From Helopsaltes ochotensis (taxonomy: Eukaryota > Chordata > Aves > Passeriformes > Locustellidae), in contig VXBM01000424.1 of the NCBI GenBank assembly GCA_013400155.1, positions 413,641 through 477,640 of the forward strand: DNA of 64,000 nucleotides, read 5' to 3'. Every line of letters begins with the position of its first letter. Positions within the stretch are counted from its first letter, which is position 1. Positions 51,175 through 64,000 of this stretch are shown piece by piece. Position numbers and translations under genes: made by a program. The notes under the pieces are model-generated. The model was not told the DNA's origin. It worked only from the letters and a program-made list of their open reading frames with translations, and did no database searches.

Positions 51175-53793
51175 ACACTCATGCAGCAAGGAGACAGTTC
51201 CTCCAAATCTGAGGAAGAGACCACCAGTACAATGTCCATTCCATTTCTTCTGGAATTAGGATCAATAAATAACTTGGATGTCAGAGAACTGTCCTGTGTT
51301 TTAACTCAGGCACTGGGTGTGGATGCATTCTCATATTTTTTCAGGTTTTCTGTGTGACCACAACCAAATTGCTTTGGCTCTCTTCCAGCAAAGCATGTGT
51401 GCATGTGTGTTTGGACTGAATTGGTGCCTTTCATGTTAAGGGTGGGGCTGCAGAGCCAAATTTAATTCTTCTACCTGCAAAATAAGGCATGACAATGCTT
51501 TCATCTTGTACCTGTGGCTGCCTGGGATTGGGGCCTGTTTCTTAGGGCACACTCAGGTGATAAATGCTAACATGGTGCAGGGGTATCTGAGCCAGGCTCC
51601 CGTCCCAGAAGGGTCTCAGTGGCCCCTCTGGGGGGTTGGGGGCTACCAAAATACCTGCACTGTGGGTGATGGAAAGCATGCTTGTTAAAGCAAAGTAATT
51701 TAAGCAACCTCAGCTCAGTATGAAGGACTGATAAAGTATGGGACTGTTTAAGATGCAAACAATAATTACTTCAGCTTTTTCATCAACAGAAAAAGCTCTG
51801 AAAATATAGATCTGTACAACAGAAGGAAACAGTCTTGTACCAAGCTTCTGGTAAATATTTGGGTATTATTTATGTAAGCCCTTAACAAACAATGATGAAA
51901 TAAAAAGTGCTCAGAAAATGAGTGCTTCGAGGTCTAATTAAACAATGCTGAATGTTTTTGCATTGTAATGCTCAAGAGAAAATCACCAACTGTTTTGCAA
52001 CATGCCTAGAATTTTAAATTTCATTTTCTTGTCCCAGATTGAAATAAAAATAGGGAACTTGATAAAGATTAATTCGATGTCAGGAGGGACATTTGCTCTT
52101 TAATTAGATTTCTGTAGCCCTAGCAGTTTCGTTGTGCCACTGTAGCAAGTCCTAAAAAGCCTGCAGCAGAACTAAAGAGTGATCCTCATCTCCACACTTT
52201 ACTAGGAACTAATTTCATTTCCTGCCTGTCTGGAGAGGTATTTTCAACAGGCATCAATGTTTTTGTCTTCACAACTGATTTATTCATCAATCTCAATGTG
52301 ATATTTTAAACCTTTAAATTACATCCAAATCCTAAAGCATCTGTTTATTACACAAGGAAATTGAAAATCTGTCTGTGTGATATCATACAAAGATTTTTCC
52401 TTAAGGTTATAAAGGAAGTTGACAGATATTAATGATTTTTTTTTTCTCTTGACCTCATTCGAAGACAAAGCTTAACAAAAAAGAAGGAATCTGGACAAAT
52501 ACAGCAGGTTCCTGAGTTTTCTGTATATAAAATATATACCAGAAAAAATGAGGTTATTATTTTTGGCAGGCTATGCAATCATCTTGCTGTATACATTTAT
52601 TTTCTAAAGGAAAAGAAATACCTAAAAGTAGACTGAAATGAGTTATTATTTAAAAAAAAAAAGTGGCATACATTAATCTTCTGGTGCTTTGTTATGCATA
52701 TGTATTTGCAGCCATGGTTACTAGACATTAAGAATCTAATTTTGCTTCCTCTACCTGTCAATTGAAATGGGACAGAGCTGGACATGGGGACTCACCATCC
52801 CATCCAATGCTTGGGTGGAGGATTTTGAGCACAGAAGGTGATGCTTCCAGTAGGGCTACTTAAAAGAGTTCCTTAAGATCTGGACGCATGAAGGAGGGAG
52901 TGAATCCTCAGTCTCATCACTCTTCACACCAAAGAGCACAGTGAACAGGCTGGATAGTGGGCTATGCTCAGAAAGAGGCACAAATGTCCAGAATGACCTT
53001 GCAAGTGAAAACAGACTGCAGATTCAGCTGCTGTTTCAGCCTGAACTTTGCAGAAATTGTGCTGATTTGAATGACAAGGGTTAATAATCAGATCATAATA
53101 ATCTTAAAAAGACTGGAGAGGAACAACTCTGTCAGTTTAAAAATTATACAGTGATAAGATGCTCTTATCAGCATTTAATGAAAGAAAAATCACACTCTTC
53201 AAATCTACTGCGAGTCTTCCTATGTGTCAAAGGTGGATAAAAGAAAAACTACGGCAGAGTAGATTTTAACTTTGAAAAGTAAAACTTTAACACAGCTCCT
53301 GTTAATGATATTTAAGAAAAATGTAATGAATTTCAGAATTAGGAGCTAAAGAAAATAAGAATGAATCTAATTTAAATCTAAGTATGAGAATAGAACTAAT
53401 GGTAATTTTTTTAATAGTTTAAAGGATTATTACTGTAAACAAGCACCCCAAAGGTCTGCAGTAGTGACCCTTTTTTAATTTATTCATTAGCTGGTGGAAC
53501 AGAAGAGAAAAAAGACAAAATACTCTACTTCCAAGAAGTTACAATTTAGATAACTCAAAATAGAGAAGATTATTTAAAAGAAATTAAAAAGTAATTACTA
53601 ATGCTAGGCACGTGACCAAAATGCTAATACCAAAATTTTACATTGCATTTCAGAAAAATTTGGATGCATTGCATCAGCTGCATACTCCACAGAGTTAATT
53701 GATTTTAAAAATAACAGAAATTGTGCAGTCACTGAGGATTTTTGGCCACCAACACTTCTGATTTTCTTGATGTTCTGTAGTTTTTGTGGATCC

Positions 53794-54249
53794 TCAAAGG
53801 AGAATGCCCTCCTCCAGCTGGCAGTCACTCTTGATCTGGCAGCTGCACACATGCAGGGAAGGAATGCTGGATGCAGAGAAGGACATGCTGTTCCCTGTAG
53901 AGCTGATGAAGATCAGCTCATTGTCCTGGAAGCAGTGGGAACAGAACTCTCTCCCCAGGTCAGCACTCCTTATCAGTCCCTCCTCAAAGTTTGCATAGAA
54001 GAGTTTGTGAATTTCACGCACAATGGTTTTTGGAGAACTGTGTTCCTGCCTGCCAGGACTGAAATCTGGATCTCTGTGTGGTTTTTCTTGGAGCTGGCAG
54101 TCCTTCAGATGTACTACAAGATGGCCTTTGATATGAAACTATCCTCCTTTTCCTGGAGAAAATGACTGACCAGAAGTCACAGAGCCATAGTTCAAGCAGG
54201 GGATCTGTCGAGAGCAGGGATTCGCAGAGCCTGCTACTGTTGAGTGTCA
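53794..54249 (-). pseudogene. Unrecognised decayed or cryptic coding segment in a TOX intron, TOX sense strand
   Basis: One minus-strand frame is open for 114 codons (54138 to 53797, then TGA). Upstream, across a single TAG at 54141-54139, the same frame is open to about 54249. Residues either side of the TAG read QSFSPGKGG and FHIKGHLVVHLKDC. Further on are RQEHSSPKTIVREIHKLFYA, LGREFCSHCFQDNEL and SSIPSLHVCSCQIKSDC. The composition (Cys, His, charged residues, few low-complexity runs) is protein-like and the GC content is above the flanks. I do not recognise the family. The opposite strand also carries a 132-codon ATG frame (53767-54165), so chance openness from higher GC is a real alternative. 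No poly(A) tail follows on the minus-strand side. It could be a retropseudogene, an old exon, a repeat-derived frame or coincidence. Confidence 0.3.
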
Positions 54250-57200
54250 CACTATTTCAAAGAGGGAAGTTTGGAAAAAAAGGGAAAAAGGAAAAAAAAA
54301 GAGAACCCACAATTGATGATTTCTACTTCTGACATGCCTCCAGCACAATCTGCAATGAAGGTGCCCAGCCTGGTGAGCACGCCAACACCTGCAGTAGAAG
54401 ACTGCTAGGAAGCTGTTGGCAGGCTTACTCCTCTCTTGCCTATTAAGCTCCACGCTGCAGTGTGACAGGACAAAATTTGCCTCTTTTGTTCTTATAGTGT
54501 ACTAGTCTGTTTAGTATGAGTAGTGCTGAGGCTTCCTAAGAGGAAAATTACTCCTGTTGCAGGTCACTCCCTAGGTACATTAACTAGTTTCTGTTCTTGC
54601 TGCTTTCATGGAAAAGGCTTACAGTGGCCATACCTAAGCATGGAGGAAATAACTTGAGGGAAGAGGAAGTGAAAAAAAGTGGGCTTAAATCCAATTATTG
54701 TTCTGCTTTATCAGAATTCATAGTCTCCCTTTCTTCTTGGCTGTCTTTTTATGCAGGAGAGTGTTCTACACCGTGTTGTTTGGGACTGAACATCACATCC
54801 AGACCTCCCCATCCCTCCTCACCATAGGCCAGACAGTGTGGGGCCTCCTCTTTCTCCTTACTGCTGTTGACTGAGCTGCTGCGAGAGCTCCATTTTCCTC
54901 CCACTGCACCTTTTCCTCTTTAACAAGCTCTGCGATCACCAGAATGTTTGCTCTATTTGGAGCAAAAGGGAGAGCAGAGTCCTTTGACAATTGAGTCAGA
55001 AAGAGGCCCTTACTTTCAGGTTGTAGTCTTGACTTTTTGCTATTTGCCTCCTGGTGACCTACCTGTCTTCTATATTCTAACACAGTATGAAAATCTGGTG
55101 TTGTGTTTTCTATCATATCTTGACTAAAGAGAGTCATACCTAAGAAACTGAGCAGGATAATACAATTCTGTTCTGTCATGGTGTTGTTAGCACTCCTCTA
55201 GCCCTATAATGCAATATACATTTTGCCATATTTAAATTCAATTCACAAACTCTATAAGCTGTTGTATGCTTAAAAAGCCCCAAACAAATATTCCAAAGTG
55301 AAATTACATAGATTTTCCAGAGCTCAAAATCTGCATTACTGTAAAGCAAAAACAGGAGGTAAGAAATATAAATTGTCTTGTAGATATTACACAGTGCTTA
55401 AAGAGACGTGTAGATTGGCAGTGCAGCATTTCAACAAGTAACAACACCTTAAGTGAAACAGAAATATCTCGCCATGGTATCTCCATTAAAAGTCCCAGCC
55501 TTTCTGACTAAGGAATATGCATTGGCAAAAAGCATTCAACATAAACTTTTGTGAGTTTAACAGGAACACAGACATACAGCATTTTTTACTTAACTGTAAT
55601 TGTCCTTAGTTAAAAAAAAGACTGATTATGATAAAGGTCTTTATTCTGACTTCTAGAGACCTGTTTTCTACAACCAAGTGTCCTGTATTTTTTCTTAAGC
55701 TAGAAAAAAGTCAACTGTGTGCCACATATCTCACAGATGACTGAAAGTACTTTCAAATCATGGATGCACACACCTTATGCTACAAGCTTGCAACTTGGCA
55801 AAGTAAAACATTAGCTGATTCATAGTACATTACCTTCTCTTTGGTAGAGAGTTTAGAGTAATGCCTAAGTGTTTATTCATACAAAAATGATGTTTTATAT
55901 GTAAATATGTAAGTATTTAACATCTACCTTACATCTTTTGCTAGCCCCAACCGTATTATTAATTCACTAAATAGAGACAGATTTTCAAATCTATTCAGTA
56001 AATTATGCCTAACGATTCTGGAAATGACATAAGGAGTTCTGCATTGGACAAGTAATATCCAAGGGACACTGAACCTGCCAAAAAGTCTGAACTTGGAAGA
56101 CTGAATCACTGTGCAATAAAAACTCGTTGAAACACAGCTATAGGATCTCAACAGGCTGCTGTCACAGATGTAATTTTTTCATGTTTGGTAAATGAACCAG
56201 AGTATTACTTTGTCTCTCACTGCTCTGAGCCTTCAGGTTCAACCAGGATTCCTCCAGGCTTAGGATTTCCAGACAGACCCTCCTGGCTCATCTGCCTAGG
56301 ACTTCCTCTGGTTAATTCCAGCTGCCCAGGCTTGGGGTCAGCTCCTGAGTTTCTCTGGGACTTGTACGTGGCTCTCCCGGAACATTCACACTAACTGCAG
56401 GAAAACCTCCATGAATACATGACTCCACATATGTGTGGTCAGAAGTCTGTTGAGTCTGTTTTCTCTGACAGTGAAAAATTAACTAGACTAGGAAAAAGTT
56501 GTGAACACTTCACAAGTTTTTCTTCCTGATTACTCCAAATCACTCCTGAGACTAAGATCAAAGTCTCTGAATAAATCCAAATCATCCTGAGAATACCTTA
56601 TTTATCTTCTGAACAACTAAGTTTATCAGTCCCGATTGCTTTCAACACTTTTGAGGGGTTTTTTTCTGCTTTGGAAGATTTCTTTCCCTGTTAGATTATT
56701 CTCCCAGCAAGAAGATAGTTTGTGTTCAAGTACCCCCAACTCTAAAAACCTATCTTGAAATGAAATGTTTCTGGCTTGGAAAGCAAATGCAAATGCCTTG
56801 TTAGCAAAGGTGAATTTTTAGAGAAATTTAAAACATGGAGCAAGTTCATGACTATGTATTATCAGCCACTACTGACAAGTTTTGTGTATACAAGTTTTGT
56901 AGATTCTTGCAATTCCATTCCAAAAATTTTCATTTAATGCCACTTTGCAAAGCAAGATATTATTATTGATAGTCAGATCTCATACAACACAAAAGGAAAT
57001 TTTCTCCCATGAAATCAAGTTTATCTGCTCTCTTTATACTCCTCTGTAAGCCTGGACCATGGTTGGTTTAAAAAAGCCCCATATTGGGATGGTGGACACA
57101 GCCCATTTTTCTCCAGTAAAAAGAAGGTCTATCTATTTAGCAAAATGAAGTTACGAATGTGGCATAATGTAACAGACTCATTTCTCTTAATCTAGCATGT

Positions 57201-57637
57201 TCAACACAACCTGGGTTACTTTATGTTTCCTCTGAGAGTTCCATGTCACAGTCAGCACGAGCATAACAACATAAGCTATAATCATATTTTTTTCTAGACA
57301 TGCCCGCCGTTTTTTTGCGAAGCGTGACTCCTGAAAGCTTTGCATTTCACTATTTCAGGGTAGTCACAGATTTGCAGATGGATCTATGGACAATGATGGA
57401 CATTGTCACTAGCACAAACATTTCTACTGCAGTTTTCCATCACCTAGTTGGATGGAAAAAACTCATTCATTTGTTCCTGCCCTTGAAAGACTAAGACTAT
57501 ACTACCATGGTTTTGGAACCTGCAAAATTAAAGGTAATCTAAATCCCTCTCACTATGCCAGCTTCTGGATGACTCCCCTCCCATGCCCTGCCCAAAAATA
57601 AAATAATTCCCCAGAGAACTGAAAAGCTCCCACTTAC

Positions 57638-58024
57638 TTGCTGCATCGTAGGTGAGTGTAAAGCCGACTGGACCTGCATTGGTAGCTGGTTTCCAATGGA
57701 CTGCTGCATTGGGATCGGCTGGTGCTGCTGGATGTTGAGATGCTGGTGCAGGGGCGGGCTAATCTGAAGAGGCGGCGGTGGGGACACGGCCATGTTTGCT
57801 ATGGAAACAGTCACTGGCATTTGGTTGTTGGGCTTGGGTGCTATGTTCCTGGGGATGTTGGCATGCATGGCAGTGATGTGAGGATTCATTCCTGGTTGTT
57901 GGTGGTAGTGGGAACTGAGGTACAGCGCGGAGTGAGCCTGGGCAGGCCCGTGAAACACTGACTGCTTTGAATTCATCATCTGAGGTTGTGGGGAGGCTTT
58001 AACATCGACAGGTTCGCTGTAGCT
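57638..58024 (-). CDS. TOX: TOX coding exon encoding the Pro/Gln/His-rich C-terminal region (third from last)
   Basis: TOX is a nuclear HMG-box chromatin/transcription factor of T-cell development and exhaustion, also expressed in other tissues. This exon encodes 129 residues downstream of the HMG box, which is not in the window. Read on the minus strand it begins SYSEPVDVKAS, passes MNSKQSVFHG and SSHYHQQPGMNPH, then the TOX hallmark NMAVSPPPPLQISPPLHQH, and ends LHSPTMQQ. The region is rich in Pro, Gln, His and Met, as expected for the TOX-family transactivation tail. The exon is exactly 387 nt (phase 0/0). It is bounded by a pyrimidine-rich acceptor ending CCCCAACAG (58025-58037 side) and a consensus donor GTAAGTG at 57637-57631. 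The next exon continues in frame. Assignment to TOX rather than TOX2, TOX3 or TOX4 rests on recognising the PPPPLQISPPL block and the downstream C-terminus. Confidence 0.96.
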
Positions 58025-61000
58025 CTGTTGGGGAAAACAAAAATCAGAAAATACTTAGAAGCTACCAAATATGGCTGTTCTACCCCCTGAGGGCTGTTTA
58101 AGAGCCACACCACAGGCAAACATTTATCTGGACCATCAAGTTTTCCTTGAAAAGGAAATTGGTTATTACTCTGTAAAATTAAATAATCCCTTTCACCTTA
58201 CAGTTTTGCCTTCAACATAGTAAAAAAAGGTAATTTAGGTCCTTTGTTTCCTGGTCTAGCCTGGCATTTTCTTTTTCCAAATTTGGAACTGCCATCACTA
58301 ATCTAATACCTTACACAACCAAGACAACCAAGCCTGACACATTTTTTCACATAAGCAGCCACTATTATTGTTCTCAGATTTCATGGCCTAGTTGAAAGAA
58401 GAATTAGGAGGGTGGGTTACGGAAAAACTCTGTAGTGGTTTTTGACATGTCTTGTTTTCCCATGTGCGAACCATGGACAAGATTTTCAGGGTCTTTTTCC
58501 ATATATGTTGTTATTGCTAACAGTTATTTATCAGTTAGTTAACATGATGAAGAGGCTAAACCTCTGCTGCGTGGAAAAAATACACTAGTTGCTGTGCCAA
58601 TGCCTTTATTTTGAAATATTTTTTGTTGGAATGCTATCCATGCCATCAAACATATTACATAGGCCATACATTAAGGGAAATAGGAATACTCTGAATAATT
58701 CCTCTTTTAGTAAAACATGTTTTATTAATCCAATTCATAAGACTCTGAAAATTCTGTTTAAAACTTATGGCTATATAAAGGTTAGCCTGCATCAGATATA
58801 AGGAAGTTATCTTTAGTCTAAAGCTAGAAGAATACTGCATAGAATGTGAGAAATTACAGTTTTCGGAAACATTATGGTCTGGCCTGATTTCTTAAAGTTG
58901 CTACTAATAAAACCTCTTCATTAATGAATATGAATTTTAATAATACTTTTTGTTCTAATATTTATAACTTGCTGCATTTGATTAAACTCAATTTGCTCAA
59001 TTGTTTTTCATACATTTATTTTCTTAGATATCTGGAGAGCTAACTGTCTGCTCAAATAAACGATGAAAAAAAATTTAAGAATTAACTCACATATACTTAT
59101 AGGTGGGAATCATAATTTGAAGTTAAGTCATACTGGGATTAATAGTGAAAGGTGAAACATGCTGGAAAAAAAATGGCAGAAATGTCCCTCTGGAGAAAGT
59201 CACTTTGTCAAAACAAGGCTGAAAGATGCATACACGCCCTTATTCTGTGATCTCTGTGTCATGTTTACTCAGTTTACAAGTCAGAGTAAGTTTCATGTTA
59301 CTCTCAGCACTCCAGGGTCAGTGAAGTCTATTTGAATTCTTTCTGAAGGATGCACCATCACCAACAACCCATTGACACGAGCGTTGCTGAAATTGCTTCA
59401 TTATATGCGATGATAAAGATGAGAATGATAACTTCCTTTTCCCTATGTATAACTGCAGTTCCATTAGCAAAAACTCCCCCTTGTTTTCTCCAGTAAATGA
59501 AGGAAAATTAAATGAATATGAAAAAATTAATGCAAATCTCTGTCTCTGTGGATCTGCCTAGCTCTGTTTGCATGTGGGTGTACACGTGTGCAATATGTAT
59601 TATGCGCATGTTTGCAGGATGCAGATGCAGACATAAAAGCCTGAAAGTAGCTGAAAAATCTGCCATTATTTGGATATTATTTTTTAAACACTGAATTAAT
59701 GTTCATGAAAACATGGGAAGAATTTCCCCCCACTCTTCTCAGTTGTATTTTTAGAACACTCTAGTGAGTGCAGAAGCAACGACAGGCATGCTTGCTGAAA
59801 TTTCAGCAATTCAGAAGGTTTGCTAATTAGCAGTGTGGTCAGGAGACTCCTCTTGGGTGTCCCACACTTACACCTTACAGGAGGTGCAGGCTGTGTTCTT
59901 TCTCTGAGAGACTTGGGAGTTTTACTCAGACCATAGTCCCCTCATGGAAATAGCTTGTCTTTCCATGATATAGCTGGCAGGCTCTATGTGGTCCAAGCAG
60001 GGATAACTGCTCCTTAATTGTCTAAGGGCAGATTGGCTAAACTAATCCTCCTGGTGAGGTGAGTGCTGCAAAAAGCCTTTGCTGACATACTGATACACTC
60101 ATCTATTTCTTTTGTAGCTACAAAGATGCTGCCAAACACCCCTTTAACAAAGACATAGGGAACCAGTCTAATTATTGGACAATTCTGAGGTCACACATAA
60201 GTGGTGGATGCATGGCCCACACTGATAAAATTACAGACATATAGATATCATAATTTGATAACTTTAAATGCTGAATTATGTTAAGAGGAATTGCGCAGTC
60301 TCTGGTCAGAGATGAATAACACTTATTACACCTCTGAGAAGAGCTCTGCAAAGTGATCACAAGGAACTGTTTCAGTTGTGTCAAGCTATGAATCAGCTTT
60401 CTGCATGTTTCTCCACCTCTTGATTCAGTAAAAAAGCAAAATGCTTCATTCAGTTTAACAGCAAGTGTTTTGCTGTAACTTAGGATGCTTTAAGTCATAT
60501 GTGATCTGAAATCAGATTGTCCAATGTCAGTGTAAAACACATCAATATTATCAGTTACTGGAATCTTGATAAATCAACCCATTAAATGCCATTCTCCAGC
60601 ATACTGCACTTCCAGCTTTTTTCTGCAGCTAGGTCAGAAACACAGATTTTTTAAAATATTGCTGGAGCTAATAAAATAGGTGATGTCAAGTATTTTGGCT
60701 TTGTGTTGTCACTTTGCTGTGAAATAAACCAAGAAGCATGTATGACACATAGGTCACACTAAGATTTTGGGCCCAATTGCTGATTTCACAGAGTAGGATG
60801 GGCATTGCACTGGTCCAGTGAAGCATCAGACAGTCTTAGACAAGGACTTTTATTATGAGTAAAAAATGAAATTAAGAAAGAATGGATTTGACTGTCCAAT
60901 ATGGGCTTCAAATGCACAGTTATGTTCCCTACTTTGCAGGTTTGATTTCAGCCAATTTTCTCTTGACTTATCCAAGGAGAAGAGCACACAAATAATTTAA

Positions 61001-64000
61001 AAAGCTCTCCCAAACATCTAACTAAAATCTGCCCCAAACCAACACAGACAATTTACATCCCTAATTTATAGGACGAAAGTCTAGGATAAAATTCAGGTAT
61101 ATGCAGTGGAGACCAAACTTACACGTCCATACACACAGGCCACCAAACACTGGGGCTTAGTACCTCCTAAATGCTAAAACAGTCTTCTCCTACACATGTA
61201 GTGAGAACATCTTCCATCACTACTAGCTGAAGAATGGCAGTGTAGACCCACCACTAGAGGGTGACAGAATATTACATTTAGTTAATGGCAGGTGGTGGTA
61301 TTTTACACATACGTTAATGAACATGCACTAGGATGACAAATTAGTTTTTCATAACAGTCCTTTATGCTCTTCAAGTGGCTTATACTAGTCCTGGAGAACA
61401 AGATGAACTCTTACTCTAAATCTTCACATTCTTCATAGTCTAGGAGAAGGATTTCCTGTGGACCTGTCTCTCCTTCTAACATCATCACCTAATACTCTTG
61501 ACTAAGTCAAATAAAAAAAAATAAAAATGAGAAGGTGAAGACAAGGTAGGTAGGCCAAGGCAATGTAATGGTACAGAGAAAGTATGACTGCCCTTTAGGC
61601 AAATACAAATCCACTTCCCACCCCCTTCCCCCCAAAGAATCTGTTGTTTTACTGAAACACAAAGAAAAAAAAGGGCAGAACATTTTGAAATCCCAAGAGA
61701 AAGACAGTGAAAGTAGAAGAGACAGGAAAATAGAAGGAACAAAATAAGTACTACTGTAATTCTGATGATACATAATTTAGTTATATGAACTAAAATTACT
61801 GGTGGTTCATGACCCTTAGTCAAAATTATTTTATTTGTATAATATTTTCAAGGAAGTGTGTGATGATACAGATGAGTCCTGTTCTTAAGAGAAAGCATTC
61901 AGGGTTGATAATTTTGCAAAAAGTTTGGAAAGTGCTGAATCAAGTTCTTCCCCATGATTTTCACCAAACCCATGCCCTTCCTTCCAATTTTAGTGCAAAG
62001 AGAGCTTTCCCATACACCTCTACTCCCCTACTGTGTTCCAAAACTCTTTATGTGTTATTGCCAAATTATAGAATTGAATTAGGAATGGGGGGTTAAGCAC
62101 TGCTGACTTAATTGTGTTATTCTTTTCTGAAGGGAACTGCCCTGGGACTAGTGGTCACTCTTATCACATTGCATTCAGGCACAGTGAGCACAGTGAGTGT
62201 GCCTCTTCCCTAGAGGAAAGTGACATTGGGATTTCCCTCATCCCATCCAACTCACTCCTGTGGTTGAGAAATTATTTTTGTTAAAGACATCCCGTGCAAT
62301 CTAGCTTTGTTATAGAAAACATAGCCCAGATGATGACATTTTGTCATCTCCACAGCTCCCTTTGGGATACAATCCAGAAACTTTGAGACACTTTGAAAGC
62401 TCACACTTTAAAGTCTCACCTGTGTATCTGTGTAACCAAACAGCTCTTGAAACCTACACATGGCTTTTGATTCTCTTTCTAAATTGTCTCTGCCTTCTCA
62501 CTACTGTTGGAGATTCTAATCCTATTTCTGTTGGAACATAAACATCCATGTGGTTGAAAGTAAAGCAAGGACATGTTTTAACAAGGCACTACTCTAAGGT
62601 CCTGATCTTTAGACTACTGAATTTAAAGGAAAATTTATTATTAATTCAAAGAGAATTTGGATCACAGCCCAACACTTTTAATGTTACTTAAGTATTAATG
62701 TCTGGATGTCCATTTCATTTTGCATGAAAACCAGCTAGGGTCTGACTAACAGAGGCTGAGAATCATTCCAAATTGATCATCACTACTTTTGATCTCTGAT
62801 CCATAAGAAGCATATACCTAGAATCTACAAGTGCCTATACTTATTTTCTTTGTTAACATGTTAATGCAGTTCTTGTTAGAAATGTTGCCAGCAAGTAGGA
62901 CTACATAGATGCATTCACACATGATGTATATGGACATCTTCAACTTTCATAGTTTATACATGCTTCATATTCAGAATCCTTATCTACTATGGAATAATAT
63001 ATGGAAATTAAATAGAATTTCACAATAATTTCACTCCAGTAAGCAGTGCTCAACTAACATCTTGCAATGTAAAACTAAAAAGTCAGTGTTGTCTCAAAAA
63101 ATCAGAATGTTCTATTTACATAGAAAAAGGGTTTTTTTCTTGTTATATTGATTGCAAAAAATTAATGATCAAAGCCTTTCAGTTGAAGCAATATAATTTC
63201 AGTTGTTTACAGATGAGATATTATCAAAATGCTGCTTTATTAATAACATAAATATTATGTTATTAATATTAATATTAATATTATGCAGTAAAATATTCAG
63301 AAAATACATTCAGAACATTCAGTAAATGTTCTTAGTACTACTGGATGCTTATGTGTTCTTTAAATACATGCTGAGAGATCTCCTCAAGGGCAAAGGGAGC
63401 CTTGTGGCCATTATGCAAACAATAAACAGTGCAAGCAAGCAGCTTTACTTGTGGGCAAACACAATATATTCCAAATTCAGAAGTTTGTTGGGTTTTTTTT
63501 ACAAAGCCATAATGCTGTAACACAGTTCTATTTTAAATGAGAAACAGGTGTTTCTCTTTAAATGAGAAATGGAGGTCTGGCATCCTCTCTCTACAGACCG
63601 GAACATGTACTATGTGAGTATTTCCAAGCCTGGGAAAGAACTCAATCTAATTCAGGTTTTACATGAATATGTATCATAAACCTACCTAGTTGCCACACTG
63701 TCCCTTTCCATGATGGTGCCATGCTCACACCTAGTGACTGGGGTCTGTCCTTGAGCCATGCTGAGGAATTCAACAATTTTTGGACTCCGTGACCAGAATG
63801 AAGGTTACATTCAGGAAACAGCAGTGATTATGTCAGCTGGTACCAGGATGGTCCAGGCTGTGCAGGCTGTGATCAAACTTAGGCAGGCCTGACTCAGCTT
63901 AAAAATGAGTTATCCTCAGTACTGTGACATTAAAGAGGCAGACAGAAGGAAATTGGCTCATATTTATGCAGTTCCTACAAAGCTTACCTAAGCTTAAGTT
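58025..64000 (-). other. TOX: TOX intron, partial (continues past the right edge)
   Basis: Sequence upstream of the acceptor at 58025 in TOX. I looked for the HMG-box exons on the minus strand and did not find them, so the intron runs off the window. It contains an AT-rich inverted repeat and ATT microsatellite at 63241-63286. I see no interspersed repeat that I can name and no other gene. Confidence 0.85.
63241..63286. repeat. AT-rich perfect inverted repeat with adjacent (TAATAT)n
   Basis: Arms taataacataa (63241-63251) and ttatgttatta (63255-63265) are perfect complements around a 3-base centre. They are followed by ttaatattaatattaatatt. This could form a cruciform, but AT-rich simple sequence makes such symmetry easy to generate by chance. 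Confidence 0.85.

Larger units (their letters stand above)
48970..57637 (-). other. TOX: TOX intron between the Pro/Gln-rich exon and the penultimate exon
   Basis: This 8,668-bp intron has consensus GT-AG borders. It contains one CR1 3' fragment (51005-51174) and an unexplained long open frame at 53794-54249 (listed separately). The remainder is AT-rich unique-looking sequence. Small A/T runs occur at about 52436-52446 and 54290-54301. Confidence 0.9.

Noticed and set aside
58025..64000. TOX HMG-box exon
   Set aside because: The expected HMG-box residues (basic, Trp and Lys-rich) were not found on the minus strand; the exon must lie outside the window.
1..64000. CRISPR arrays, operons, phage or bacterial defence systems
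   Set aside because: The window is a vertebrate nuclear locus; no spaced direct-repeat arrays or prokaryotic gene organisation are present.

Overview
This is a 64 kb piece of a vertebrate nuclear genome, almost certainly a bird and probably a passerine. The evidence is: (i) introns, a long AT-rich 3' UTR and very low coding density; (ii) the interspersed repeats are overwhelmingly CR1 retroposons, the dominant avian LINE, with their typical 3' tails (ATTCTRTGATTCTGTGAT-like, seen mostly in reverse complement); (iii) a short composite at 12911-13037 joins a CR1 3' tail to the body of tRNA-Ile(AAT), the architecture I know from the passerine SINE family TguSINE1. The species cannot be told from the sequence alone.

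The one protein-coding gene I can support is TOX (thymocyte selection-associated HMG-box protein), on the minus strand, occupying the right third of the window. Its last three coding exons are present and join in a single frame: 58024-57638 (129 codons, Pro/Gln/His-rich transactivation-type region), 48969-48818 (50 codons plus 2 nt) and 46961-46925 (the last 37 nt, ending in TGA). Together they give the C-terminal 191 residues, ending ...MQRDKALYLT. A 3' UTR of about 2.2 kb follows, to two AATAAA-type signals near 44.72-44.74 kb. The HMG-box exons lie beyond the right edge; 58025-64000 is intron.

Layout: 1-200, a CpG-rich edge that looks like a promoter island. By human gene order (NSMAF - TOX, both in the same orientation) it may belong to the NSMAF promoter, but no NSMAF coding sequence is in the window. 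300-2077, three CR1 pieces, two of them near-identical. 2078-44700, a gene-poor intergenic region with scattered CR1 fragments (one carrying decayed endonuclease sequence, one carrying a reverse transcriptase motif fused to the 3' tail by deletion), the tRNA-Ile SINE, long homopolymers and microsatellites. 44700-64000, the TOX 3' end.

I found no operon, CRISPR array, structural RNA gene or convincing new multi-gene system. The most useful items for follow-up are the decayed or cryptic open frame on the TOX sense strand at 53794-54249 inside a TOX intron, the SINE, the chimeric CR1s, and a stop codon formed across the penultimate TOX splice donor.
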